A DNA stretch of 64,000 nucleotides from CAYFXE01 sp964347035 (lineage in GTDB: Bacteria; Acidobacteriota; Aminicenantia; Aminicenantales; Aminicenantaceae): contig CAYFXE010000001.1 in assembly GCA_964347035.1 (NCBI GenBank), positions 106,215-170,214 on the forward strand, written 5' to 3'. Below are positions 52,763 through 61,362 of the stretch, in pieces (position 1 is the stretch's first letter; every line of letters starts with the position of its first letter). The notes below the pieces were generated by a model that was not told the origin of the DNA, ran no database searches, and saw nothing but the letters and a program-made list of their open reading frames with translations. The translations under genes and the position numbers were made by a program.

Positions 52763-53536
52763 CTAACCCGCTAGATTTTCTTCTGAATTCTTTTTTTCTT
52801 TTTCTCTTTTTTTCCCGAATATGACAGCGATCAATATGCTTAAACCGTAAAGGGCCAGCATAGGAACAGCCAGGATGCTCTGGTTGATGATATCTGGACT
52901 GGGAGTGATGATGGCCGCAATGACAAAGACCACGAGCACGGCGTATTTAAAGTTCTTGACCATCCAGCGCGACGTGACCACTCCCATCCGAGAGAGAAAA
53001 AAGATCAAAGTCGGCATTTCAAAGACCAGGGCGATTCCGATGAGCAGCCTGAGAGCCAGGCTAAAATACTGATCGACAGTGATCATCGGTTGAAATTCAC
53101 TGCCCATCCTCAGGAAAAAATTGCATGCAAACGGAAAGGCGATGAAATAGCCGAAGGCCGTTCCCAGGAGGAAAAAGAACGTCGTAAAAATCACGAAGGG
53201 ATAGACATATTTTCTTTCTTTCTGGTAAAGTCCGGGAGCCACGAAAAACCACAGCTGTAGAAAGATGAAGGGGGAGGTGAGCAAGATGGCAGCGAGAAAT
53301 GAGACTTTAATATAGAGCATGAAAGGGGCCGTAAGGTGGGTGAAAACGAGCTTTGTGTCTGCGGGTAGGTACTGAGTGACGGGACGAGCCAGAATATTGT
53401 AGATTTCTTTGCTGAAGAACCAGGCTGGGATGACGGCAATGACGATGGCTAGGAAAGAATAGAAGATCCTTTTTCTGAGATCTTCGAGATGTTCAAGGAA
53501 GGTCATCTCGTCAGGGGACTTTCTTCCCTTCCCCAT
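52763..53536 (-). CDS. tatC: TatC, twin-arginine translocase subunit
   Basis: A 257-residue membrane protein with six helices. FLEHLEDLRKRIFYSF is the conserved N-terminal recognition segment; RPVTQYLPADTKLVFTHLTA and FGYFIAFPFACNFFLRMG follow. It binds twin-arginine signal peptides. I start at ATG 53536, inside the tatA gene; ATG 53506 after the tatA stop is an alternative. The C-terminal tail is lysine/glutamate-rich. Confidence 0.94.
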   Translation of the reverse strand: MGKGRKSPDEMTFLEHLEDLRKRIFYSFLAIVIAVIPAWFFSKEIYNILARPVTQYLPADTKLVFTHLTAPFMLYIKVSFLAAILLTSPFIFLQLWFFVAPGLYQKERKYVYPFVIFTTFFFLLGTAFGYFIAFPFACNFFLRMGSEFQPMITVDQYFSLALRLLIGIALVFEMPTLIFFLSRMGVVTSRWMVKNFKYAVLVVFVIAAIITPSPDIINQSILAVPMLALYGLSILIAVIFGKKREKEKKNSEENLAG

Positions 53537-53756
53537 TATCTTCAAGGTCCTTTTCGATATCTCGTTTGATGTCTTTGAATTCTTCCGTTTGGATTTCCTC
53601 TTCGATCTTCTCCTTGATTTCATCCGATGTTTTTCGGAATTCTCTGAGTGCTCTGCCTATGGATCGGCCCACTTCCGGCAACTTTTTCGGGCCAAAAATG
53701 AGGAGGGCAATGGCCAAGATGATGAGTAATTCAGGAAATCCGATGTTACCAAACAT
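53511..53756 (-). CDS. tatA: TatA/TatE, twin-arginine translocase pore subunit
   Basis: An 81-residue protein with one short membrane helix (FPELLIILAIALLIFGPKKL), then an amphipathic helix (PEVGRSIGRALREFRKTSDE) and an acidic tail. This is the Tat channel-forming subunit. The frame is open 19 codons upstream but MFGNIG is the family start and GAGAGG precedes it. It overlaps tatC, so both are made together. Confidence 0.94.
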   Translation of the reverse strand: MFGNIGFPELLIILAIALLIFGPKKLPEVGRSIGRALREFRKTSDEIKEKIEEEIQTEEFKDIKRDIEKDLEDNGEGKKVP

Positions 53757-53822
53757 TCTTGCCTCTCGAGAAAATGCAATTGGAAATATAGCCTTTAAGT
53801 GGCTATAAGTCAAGAAAGTCTT

Positions 53823-53925
53823 TTCCTACCAGTTGCTAGTGATCAGTTGTCAGTTCCCAGTAAAGAAGAGAACCTTATCTTAAACTGAGAACTGGGAACA
53901 GTTAACTGATAACTGACTGACATCT
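53823..53925. repeat. CAGTT-heptamer intergenic repeat, copy C (inverted)
   Basis: Read on the minus strand it has TCAGTTATCAGTTAACTG heptamers, then CAGTTTAAGATAAGGTT as core and a second heptamer arm. This is the same arm-core-arm arrangement as copies A and B. It lies between the divergent tatA and the S41 protease. Confidence 0.72.
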
Positions 53926-53967
53926 TTACAATATGGGAAGGGTCTGGTAGTATGTAAAGTCTCCAAA

Positions 53968-55545
53968 ATGAAAAGGAAATTTTTTATTTTTGCCCTCCTG
54001 GCCTTCATCCTTATTATCCTTCCAGCCAGGGATGAGGATGTTTGGCGTGTCTCTCTAAAAAAGCTTTCATCGATTGTCTCGCTCATCGAACAGAATTATT
54101 ATCAGCAGACAGATCACGATGAGCTCATGTATTCGTCCATCAGAGGAATGATCCAGTCACTCGATCCGCATTCCTATTTTCTCGATCCGAATCATTTTTC
54201 TCGTCTGCGGGAGGAGCATGTCGGAAAGTATTATGGCTTAGGGATATTGATCACCAAGCAAGAAGACCGGCTGGTTGTTATCTCACCGATCGAAGGAGGG
54301 CCAGCCTACCGACTAGGAATTCAAGCCGGTGACGTTATATCCCAAATCGAAGGAGAGAGTACAAAGCCTATATCCAGTTACGATGCCATGCAAAAACTCA
54401 GGGGCCCGAAAGGAACCCCCGTGAATATCACTATCGTAAGGGATGGCCTGGGAAAACCTTTCGATGTCACCATCGTCCGGGAGGAGATATCTCTTCACAG
54501 TGTTCCCTATTCTTTCATTCTTCAAGATGACATCGGGTATATTTTCATCCGGAATTTTTCTTCCACCACCACCAAAGAATTCGAAGAAAAGATGAAATCC
54601 TTGATCAAACAGGGCATGAAGAAGCTCATCCTGGATCTCAGAGGAAACGGGGGAGGCACGTTCGTTCAGTCGATAGAGCTTTCAGATGAATTCCTGCCGA
54701 AGGGGGCAACGGTCGTGTCCATCAGAGGACGGAACAAATATTACAACAAATCATTTAAAGCCATGCTTAATAACCAATACGAGAATATTCCTCTGGTCAT
54801 CCTGATCAACCGCGGAAGCGCCAGCGCCCCTGAAATCTTGAGCGGAGCTGTCAAAGACAATGACAGAGGTGTTATCGTGGGCGAGGATTCTTGGGGGAAA
54901 GGTCTCGTACAGACGGTTTTTCCGTTGGCCTCCAACCTTGCCGTGGCTCTGACGACAGCCAAGTATTTCACACCCAGCGGCCGATCGATCCAGAGGGACT
55001 ATTCTTCTCTCGAGGACTATATATTCAGTAGGCAGGTCACCCAGGATCAGAGGGAAGTGAGATACACATCAAAAGGGAGAAAGGTACTCGGCCAGGGGGG
55101 GATTACTCCTGATTATGTGGTTGTCTTCTCACCCAAGAATATCACCTCCAGATTCTTCTCCAAAGGAGCCTTCTTCACCTATGCTACGAGATTTGCCAAC
55201 AAAAAGACTCCCTTGTCCGAGAAATTCTTGCTTCCTAACGAGAAACCTGGGCTGGAGGTCACGGGAAAAGAAGAATTAATCCCTCTTGGTCAGGACTTCA
55301 ATTTAGACAGTCGGTTCATCGAAGATTTCAAAGTTTATCTCGAAGGGAAAAAGATTGAATTCGACAATACTGAATTCGCAGAAGCCCAAGAAGAGATCAA
55401 AAGAGAACTTGCCCGAGAGATTTATTCTGTTATCTGGGGAATGCAGGAAGGTGTCAGAGTTTACAGGCGTAAGGATCCGGTCGTCTTGAAGGCCCTCGAG
55501 GTTTTGCCTGAGGCAGAACGACTCGTCAACGAAAACAATCCGTAA
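53968..55545 (+). CDS. S41 C-terminal processing peptidase (CtpA/Prc type)
   Basis: A 525-residue exported serine protease. After a signal anchor (FFIFALLAFILIILPA), residues ~85-175 contain a PDZ domain (YGLGILITKQ, GGPAYRLGIQAGDVI). The catalytic core has LDLRGNGGGTFVQ, the nucleophile in RGSASAPEILSG and the lysine in SWGKGLVQTV, which form the Ser/Lys dyad. It trims C-termini of envelope proteins. The last ~150 residues are a family extra domain. No strong Shine-Dalgarno is seen. Confidence 0.95.
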   Translation: MKRKFFIFALLAFILIILPARDEDVWRVSLKKLSSIVSLIEQNYYQQTDHDELMYSSIRGMIQSLDPHSYFLDPNHFSRLREEHVGKYYGLGILITKQEDRLVVISPIEGGPAYRLGIQAGDVISQIEGESTKPISSYDAMQKLRGPKGTPVNITIVRDGLGKPFDVTIVREEISLHSVPYSFILQDDIGYIFIRNFSSTTTKEFEEKMKSLIKQGMKKLILDLRGNGGGTFVQSIELSDEFLPKGATVVSIRGRNKYYNKSFKAMLNNQYENIPLVILINRGSASAPEILSGAVKDNDRGVIVGEDSWGKGLVQTVFPLASNLAVALTTAKYFTPSGRSIQRDYSSLEDYIFSRQVTQDQREVRYTSKGRKVLGQGGITPDYVVVFSPKNITSRFFSKGAFFTYATRFANKKTPLSEKFLLPNEKPGLEVTGKEELIPLGQDFNLDSRFIEDFKVYLEGKKIEFDNTEFAEAQEEIKRELAREIYSVIWGMQEGVRVYRRKDPVVLKALEVLPEAERLVNENNP

Positions 55546-55607
55546 AACTCCTGCCTTTTTACTAATATTATCAATTTTATCCGAAGGGAAAATGCCTGCT
55601 TTCAACT

Positions 55608-55636
55608 TTTTTTCGTGGGGGTGCTTCCTGTATAAT
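55608..55636 (+). promoter_or_regulatory. Putative promoter of rpiB-glyA-purDE run
   Basis: TATAAT at 55631-55636 lies in front of rpiB, with a weak T-rich -35 (TTTTTT, 55608-55613) at 17 bp. AAAAGGAG (55646-55652) is the ribosome binding site. The leader is very short. Confidence 0.4.
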
Positions 55637-55660
55637 GGTTGAAAAAAAAGGAGATATGTC

Positions 55661-56116
55661 ATGAAGATCGCCTTAGCCTCAGATCATGCAGGATATGAAC
55701 TAAAGAAAGGAATTATGTCTTATCTCTCTGAAATTGGAATCGATCATGATGACTTCGGCTGTGGTCCAGAAGAAAGAGTCGATTACGTGGACTTTGGTGA
55801 GAAAGCTATCAGGCAAGTTCTGGAGAGAGATTATGACCGGGCTATTCTAATCTGTGGAACAGGAGTGGGAATGGCTATTGTTGCCAACAAGCACAAATCC
55901 ATAAGAGCCACCCCATGTGTTGATGAATACACGGCTGAGATGAGCCGCAGTCATAATGATTCTAACTGTTTAACCTTAGGGGGGAGGATTATCCCTCTGG
56001 ATGAGGCCTTGAATATTGTTCGCATCTGGTTAGAAACAGAGTTTGAGGCCGGCCGGCATCAGAGAAGAATAGACAAGATCACAAAAATAGAGGAAAAGAA
56101 CTTTAAATCCATATAA
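55661..56116 (+). CDS. rpiB: RpiB, ribose-5-phosphate isomerase B
   Basis: A 151-residue RpiB/LacAB-family sugar-phosphate isomerase of the non-oxidative pentose phosphate pathway. SDHAGYELK near the start, the catalytic Cys region in LICGTGVGMAIVANK, and HNDSNCLTLGGRI are conserved. It is followed 12 bases on by glyA. AAGGAG precedes the ATG. Confidence 0.96.
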   Translation: MKIALASDHAGYELKKGIMSYLSEIGIDHDDFGCGPEERVDYVDFGEKAIRQVLERDYDRAILICGTGVGMAIVANKHKSIRATPCVDEYTAEMSRSHNDSNCLTLGGRIIPLDEALNIVRIWLETEFEAGRHQRRIDKITKIEEKNFKSI

Positions 56117-56128
56117 AGGGAGCAAATC

Positions 56129-57604
56129 ATGATGACATTTTACAAAAAAGTCCAATTGTTATCCCAAGAGATTGAGAAAAATAATGCTTGGAGACAGAAG
56201 GAGTGCATAAACCTTATTCCTTCTGAAACGACTCCCTCTCTATTAGTCAAGATGTGTGAGATTTCCGATCCTGCTGGCCGGTACGCTGAGCACAGGACGA
56301 TGAAAGGAGAGGAGATCTATTTTTATCAAGGAACAGATTTTATTCGTGGTGTTGAAGAGGAATTGAGGGAGGAGATGGAGCGCTTTTTCGGGTGCACTGA
56401 AGTGGAACTCAGGCCAATCAGCGGACAGATGGCCAACGAAGTTGTCTTCAAGGCCATGGTTCGTTTTCTCAATCGCCAGCGGGCCGAGGGCGCCCCGATG
56501 CGCAAGATGACTCTTGTCATGAACAATGCCTTGACCAAAGGAGGCCATCTCAGCTCTCAGCCAATGGGAGCACTTTTCAATTATGTGGCCGAAAATCCCG
56601 AGACAGGAAAAGAAAACGTCATCAATTTTCCAGTTTTAGAGGAAAATCCCTACAAGACCGACTGCGAAAAACTTAAAGAGCTTCTTCAGGCCTACAAGCC
56701 CGAGCTTGTTGTGTTTGGTAAGAGTATGTTCATTTACGAAGAGCCGGTCGAGTTCATCTCAGATGTTGTCAAGGATTGGGAGGTGCGGCCGATCATCATG
56801 TATGACATGGCCCATGTCTTGGGATTATACGGTGTGTTCCAGAAGCCCTTGGCAGAGGGAGCCGATGTCATCACCGGGAGTACGCATAAAACATTCTTTG
56901 GCCCGCAGCGAGGATTAGTGGCTGGAAATTTCCCCAAAGGAACTCCCTTACGAAAACTCTGGTTAGATATAAAGGGAAGGGCCTTCCCCGGCTCGACCAG
57001 CAACCACCACTTGGGAACCCTTCTAGCGCTTCTAATGGCTCACCATTTGGGCACTATGCTGGGATTGCTGGCGGCTGCCTATGAGATGAATGAGTTTAAG
57101 GAAGACTATCAAGCCCAAGTCCGGAAAAACGCCAAAGCCTTTGCCCGGGCCCTGAAGGATAAAGGCGTTCCGGTGGAAGGAGATGAGCAGGACGGTTTCA
57201 CTCAGACTCATCAGGTCCTCATTCGGGTCAAATCCTTCGGTCATGGAATGGAGATCGCGCGAAGGATGGAGGAGAATAATATATTGACCAATTATCAAGC
57301 TCTTCCGGATGATGAGACCTTCCTGGAGCCGAGTGGAATCAGGATGGGTGTCCAGGAGATGACGAGGTTCGGAATGAAGGAGGAAGATTTCGACACCTTG
57401 TCTGGTTATATTGCTGATGTCGTCATTAAGAACAAAGAGTGCCAGGAGGAAGTGAAGAAGTTTCGTCAGGCATTCCTCGAGATGCAGTACTGTCTTCCTC
57501 GAGAAAAAGCGATTACTTTCGCTTCAAAAATCATAACGAGTGTGTTTCCTTATGCAGGTTTTTCAGACCTGTTCATCCAGAACCTTGAACAGAATATGAA
57601 ATAA
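56129..57604 (+). CDS. glyA: Serine hydroxymethyltransferase, divergent, with internal duplication
   Basis: A 491-residue PLP enzyme interconverting serine and glycine with tetrahydrofolate. INLIPSETTPS, GRYAEHRTMKG, MYDMAHVLGLYG and the PLP lysine Lys254 in TGSTHKTFFGPQRG identify the family. It is longer than usual (415-430). Residues 293-304 and 305-316 are a tandem duplicate (HHLGTLLALLMA then HHLGTMLGLLAA), encoded by two diverged 36-base copies at 57005-57040 and 57041-57076. Since ordinary SHMTs have one such segment, this is an in-frame insertion. Activity cannot be judged by eye. Confidence 0.93.
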   Translation: MMTFYKKVQLLSQEIEKNNAWRQKECINLIPSETTPSLLVKMCEISDPAGRYAEHRTMKGEEIYFYQGTDFIRGVEEELREEMERFFGCTEVELRPISGQMANEVVFKAMVRFLNRQRAEGAPMRKMTLVMNNALTKGGHLSSQPMGALFNYVAENPETGKENVINFPVLEENPYKTDCEKLKELLQAYKPELVVFGKSMFIYEEPVEFISDVVKDWEVRPIIMYDMAHVLGLYGVFQKPLAEGADVITGSTHKTFFGPQRGLVAGNFPKGTPLRKLWLDIKGRAFPGSTSNHHLGTLLALLMAHHLGTMLGLLAAAYEMNEFKEDYQAQVRKNAKAFARALKDKGVPVEGDEQDGFTQTHQVLIRVKSFGHGMEIARRMEENNILTNYQALPDDETFLEPSGIRMGVQEMTRFGMKEEDFDTLSGYIADVVIKNKECQEEVKKFRQAFLEMQYCLPREKAITFASKIITSVFPYAGFSDLFIQNLEQNMK

Positions 57605-57657
57605 TTGACGAGGTCATTCTTTTTTGTCAGAATGATTCAAAAAAAGGAAGAGATAAG

Positions 57658-58938
57658 ATGAAGGTATTGGTCGTCGGTTCTGGTGGAAGAGAGCACGCTC
57701 TGGCGTGGAAAATTGCCCAGAGCCCGAGAGTGAAAAAAGTTTTCTGTGCTCCTGGGAACGCGGGGATGATGAGTGTTGCAGAAAATGTTCCCCTTGAAGT
57801 CACCGACCTCAAAGGCCTGGCCAATTTTGCCGAACAGGAAAAGGTCGATTTCACCGTCGTCGGCCCTGAGCTTCCGTTGACGCTGGGGATTGTAGATGAG
57901 TTTGAGAGGAAGAGATTAAACATCTTCGGTCCTGATAAGAATGCTGCCCAGCTTGAAGGGAGCAAGGTCTTTGCCAAACAGTTCATGGATCGTCATAAAA
58001 TCCCTACGGGGCGATTTAAGCTGGCTGAATCTTCCGAACAGGCCAAAAAAATCTTGGAATCTGGAGAATTTTCTTACCCTCTGGTCATAAAGGCTGAGGG
58101 TTTGGCTGCTGGAAAGGGGGTTCTCATCTGCCGGAACCTTAATAAAGCGGAAGATGCCATAAAGTCCATCATGGTGGATAAAAAGTTTGGAGATGCTGGA
58201 AACCGGATCATCGTCGAAGAATTCCTGAGAGGGCATGAGGCTTCCTTTATCGTCATCTCCGATGGGGTGAAGGTTTTACCTCTGGTAACGACGATGGATC
58301 ATAAGGCAGTTTATGATGGGGATAAGGGTCCCAACACAGGCGGGATGGGAGCGATCTCTCCTTCTCCTTACATAGACTCAGAGCTTTTTGATGAAATTAT
58401 GGAGACCATCGTTTTCCCGACCATCACTCGGATGCTCGAAGAGGGAAGAAAATTTAAAGGGGTTCTGTACGTAGGATTGATGCTCACCGAAGAGGGACCC
58501 AAAGTTCTGGAATACAATTGCCGATTCGGAGACCCCGAGACTCAACCCCAGGTGTTGAGGATGGAGAGCGACTTGGTCGAGGTGATCTTGGCATCTATAG
58601 AGGGAAAAGTCTTGGAGACACAGATGATATGGAGTCAGAAGCCCTCGGCTTGCGTCGTCTTGGCCTCGGGTGGCTATCCTCTCAGGTATGAAAAGGGAAA
58701 ACGGATCGAGGGCCTGAAAGAGGTTGCCAAGACCAAAGAAATCACTATTTTTCATGCCGGCACAACCTCCAAGGATGACGAGTACTACACTGCGGGTGGG
58801 AGGGTTTTGGGAGTTTGTGCCTCCGAGGAGACCCTGGCTGACACCATGAAGAAGATATACAGGACTATTTTTAAAATATATTTCGAGGCCATGCATTTTC
58901 GAAGGGACATCGGTGTGGAAAAGGAGGAGTGGAAATGA
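57658..58938 (+). CDS. purD: PurD, phosphoribosylamine-glycine ligase
   Basis: A 426-residue ATP-grasp enzyme forming glycinamide ribonucleotide in purine synthesis. It begins VLVVGSGGREHALAWKIAQS; other signatures are FTVVGPELPLTLGIVDEFER, PLVIKAEGLAAGKGV, GPNTGGMGAISPSP and LEYNCRFGDPETQPQVL. Its substrate glycine is the product of the upstream glyA, which fits the cluster. It overlaps purE (ATGA). Confidence 0.97.
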   Translation: MKVLVVGSGGREHALAWKIAQSPRVKKVFCAPGNAGMMSVAENVPLEVTDLKGLANFAEQEKVDFTVVGPELPLTLGIVDEFERKRLNIFGPDKNAAQLEGSKVFAKQFMDRHKIPTGRFKLAESSEQAKKILESGEFSYPLVIKAEGLAAGKGVLICRNLNKAEDAIKSIMVDKKFGDAGNRIIVEEFLRGHEASFIVISDGVKVLPLVTTMDHKAVYDGDKGPNTGGMGAISPSPYIDSELFDEIMETIVFPTITRMLEEGRKFKGVLYVGLMLTEEGPKVLEYNCRFGDPETQPQVLRMESDLVEVILASIEGKVLETQMIWSQKPSACVVLASGGYPLRYEKGKRIEGLKEVAKTKEITIFHAGTTSKDDEYYTAGGRVLGVCASEETLADTMKKIYRTIFKIYFEAMHFRRDIGVEKEEWK

Positions 58939-59426
58939 GAGTGGTCATCTTGATCGGGAGTGATTCAGATTATGAAGTGGCCAAAGAGGCTGTAAAGATT
59001 CTTCAAGAATTCAACGTGGGATTCACCTTGGAAGTCACTTCGGCCCATCGTTCCCCAGAGAGGACGGTAAGGCTTGTCAAAGATTTTGAGCAGAAAGGTG
59101 GGGAAGTGTTCATCGCGGTAGCCGGGAGAGCAGCCCATCTGGCGGGAGTCGTGGCTTCGCATACCGAGCGACCTGTTATCGGAGTGCCTGTGGAGAGTTT
59201 CGGGTTGGGGGGACTCGATTCCCTCTTATCGACAGTCCAGATGCCCAAGGGCATTCCTGTGGCTACGATGGGATTAGGAAAGTCTGGAGCAGCCAACGCT
59301 GCACTTCTGGCCGTCCAGATTCTTGCTCTTCAAGACGATGATCTGAAAGAAAAGTTTAAATCTTACAGGAAGAAATTGTCTTCCCAAGTTGAAAAAAAGT
59401 CCGAAAAGATCAAGGAAGATTTATGA
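58935..59426 (+). CDS. purE: PurE, N5-CAIR mutase
   Basis: A 163-residue enzyme that moves the carboxylate of N5-carboxyaminoimidazole ribonucleotide to give CAIR. GSDSDYEVAK, SAHRSPERT and GLDSLLSTVQMPKGIPVATM are the signatures. The GGAAHL loop reads AGRAAHL. No purK is present nearby, so the class (mutase or CO2-using) is not settled by context. The ATG at 58935 has AAGGAGG upstream. Confidence 0.94.
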   Translation: MRVVILIGSDSDYEVAKEAVKILQEFNVGFTLEVTSAHRSPERTVRLVKDFEQKGGEVFIAVAGRAAHLAGVVASHTERPVIGVPVESFGLGGLDSLLSTVQMPKGIPVATMGLGKSGAANAALLAVQILALQDDDLKEKFKSYRKKLSSQVEKKSEKIKEDL

Positions 59427-60676
59427 AATCCTTCTCTATCCAGACCTTCGGCTGTCGTGTCAATCAAGCCGAGGCTTTTCTATGGGCTGAGGAACTCCAA
59501 AAGCAGGGATGGCGCTTTGAAAAAGATTACTTCCAGAGCGATTTGGTTTTAATGAACACCTGCACCTTGACCCGAAGCGCCGACAGAGACGCCAGGAAGT
59601 TTATCAGGGCTGTATCCCGGTCGAACCCAAACGCGCGATTGGTCGTAACAGGGTGTTATGCTCAGAGGAGTCCTGAGGAATTCAGGGATTTTTCTCAGGT
59701 CTGGAAGGTTTTCTCCAACGAGGAAAAACTCAACATTGTCTCTCAGGTATCTTCCTACCTGAGTTACGCAGAGCCAGAGCCCCCGCTTCCCTTCCGGTCT
59801 CGGGCCCTGGTCAAGATCCAAGACGGGTGTGATTTTCGTTGCACGTTCTGTATCATCCCTATGGTTAGGGGAAAGAGTAGGAGTATGAGCCCGGAAACGC
59901 TCCTTTCTCAAATCATGGAACATATCGATCAGGGATTCAAGGAAATCGTGCTGACCGGGATCCATCTCTGCTCTTACGGTCAAGACTTCGATCCGCCATC
60001 TTCTCTTCTCGACCTTTTGAGAAAGATCGAGAATCTTGATGGATCGACTTGGGTGCGGCTGAGTTCGCTCGATCCGCGGTCCTTGAGTCTGCCGCTCTTG
60101 GAACACATGACAAAAAGTGAAAAGATATGTCCCCACTTCCACCTTTCTCTGCAGACTGGATCGGACCGGATTCTTGGTCTGATGGGGAGAAAGATCAGAC
60201 GCCGTGATTTCGAGAAAATTCTGGCTTATTTTCGAAATCAGAACCTCTTCGCTTCCCTAGGCACGGATATCATCGTCGGTTTTCCCGGGGAGAGTGAGGA
60301 GGATTTTCGGACGACTTATGATTTTTTGGTACAGTCTCCGCTCACCTACTTCCATGTCTTTACCTATTCTCCGCGTCCCTGGACCGAAGCTGCTTCCTGG
60401 CCTCAGGTGGAGGATAAGGTCAAGAAAGAGAGAGCTGCCCGTTTGAGAAAACTGGCTGGAGTGAAGAATTTGGCGTTCCGGAAGAAGTGCCTAGGTAAAG
60501 AATTAAAGGGCATTGTCATAAAAAAGGACAATGGTCGTGCCCAAGTTTTGACCAATAATTACATCAGGGTCCATGTGCCATCTTCCCAGGTTGAGGAGCG
60601 GAGTGAGGTTAATGTCAGGATCACGAAAGTCACCCCTAAAAACACACAGGGAAGGATAATCCCAGCCTCGATCTAA
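59423..60676 (+). CDS. mtaB: MtaB-type tRNA methylthiotransferase
   Basis: A 417-residue radical SAM enzyme that adds a methylthio group to t6A37 of tRNA (ms2t6A). The N-terminal UPF0004 domain has cysteines in TFGCRVNQAE, NTCTLTRSADRDA and TGCYAQRSPEE; the radical SAM motif is CDFRCTFC. GIHLCSYGQD and LGTDIIVGFPGESEEDF follow, and a TRAM domain closes the protein. The MtaB signature GCRVNQAE separates it from MiaB. It overlaps the purE stop. Confidence 0.93.
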   Translation: MKSFSIQTFGCRVNQAEAFLWAEELQKQGWRFEKDYFQSDLVLMNTCTLTRSADRDARKFIRAVSRSNPNARLVVTGCYAQRSPEEFRDFSQVWKVFSNEEKLNIVSQVSSYLSYAEPEPPLPFRSRALVKIQDGCDFRCTFCIIPMVRGKSRSMSPETLLSQIMEHIDQGFKEIVLTGIHLCSYGQDFDPPSSLLDLLRKIENLDGSTWVRLSSLDPRSLSLPLLEHMTKSEKICPHFHLSLQTGSDRILGLMGRKIRRRDFEKILAYFRNQNLFASLGTDIIVGFPGESEEDFRTTYDFLVQSPLTYFHVFTYSPRPWTEAASWPQVEDKVKKERAARLRKLAGVKNLAFRKKCLGKELKGIVIKKDNGRAQVLTNNYIRVHVPSSQVEERSEVNVRITKVTPKNTQGRIIPASI

Positions 60677-60688
60677 ATAACCAGAAAA

Positions 60689-61267
60689 ATGCCGCTTTCC
60701 CTCTCATTTTATTCCCGTCATACTCTTGAGGTCTTGGCAGATCTTATCGGAATGATCTTGATCCGTCGCTCAAAGGAGGGGATAACTTCAGGCTTCATTG
60801 TGGAGGCTGAGGCCTACCGGGGAGAGGATGATCCGGCCTCATTTGCATCCCGGGGCAGGACCCCAAAGAGCGAGATGCTCTACAGCGAGCCAGGGAAAGC
60901 TTTTGTCTTCAGGTGTTATGGGATACACTTTCTGCTCAATGTCGTCACAGAAGGAAAAGATTTCCCGGCGGCAGTCCTGATCCGAGCGGTCGAACCTCTC
61001 TCAGGAATCTCATTGATGAAAGAAAGAAGGGGAAGCGATAATCTCCTGAATTTGTGTTCTGGGCCGGCCAAGATGTGCCAGGCCTTTGGCATAGATCTTT
61101 CTCTGAACGGAGCGCCGATGTTTTCACTCCAGTCTCCCATTTTTATTGAAAAAGGAGATAAGAAAGGACTAGATCTTACATGGAGCTCGCGGATAGGAAT
61201 CCGGGAAGGGAAAGAAAGACTCTGGCGGGCCTCTATCCAAGGCAATCAGTTTGTTTCAGTGAGATAA
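60689..61267 (+). CDS. 3-methyladenine DNA glycosylase (AAG/MPG type)
   Basis: A 192-residue base-excision repair enzyme that removes alkylated purines. FIVEAEAYRGEDDPASFASR holds the catalytic glutamate; PGKAFVFRCYGIHFLLNVV and SGPAKMCQAFGID are family segments. It is about normal length. It begins 12 bases after mtaB and belongs to the same run, next to mutL. Confidence 0.94.
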   Translation: MPLSLSFYSRHTLEVLADLIGMILIRRSKEGITSGFIVEAEAYRGEDDPASFASRGRTPKSEMLYSEPGKAFVFRCYGIHFLLNVVTEGKDFPAAVLIRAVEPLSGISLMKERRGSDNLLNLCSGPAKMCQAFGIDLSLNGAPMFSLQSPIFIEKGDKKGLDLTWSSRIGIREGKERLWRASIQGNQFVSVR

Positions 61268-61362
61268 TACCATAAAGATAAACCCTCCAATAGTCTTCAA
61301 CATCAAGATTAGACAAGGAAAATCGCTTTGATTTCCCATATCAAGAGGATAAAATAAATGCG

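Noticed and set aside
57605..57657. Terminator between glyA and purD
   Set aside because: TCATTCT/AGAATGA can form a short stem, but no T-run follows and the genes form a continuous run.
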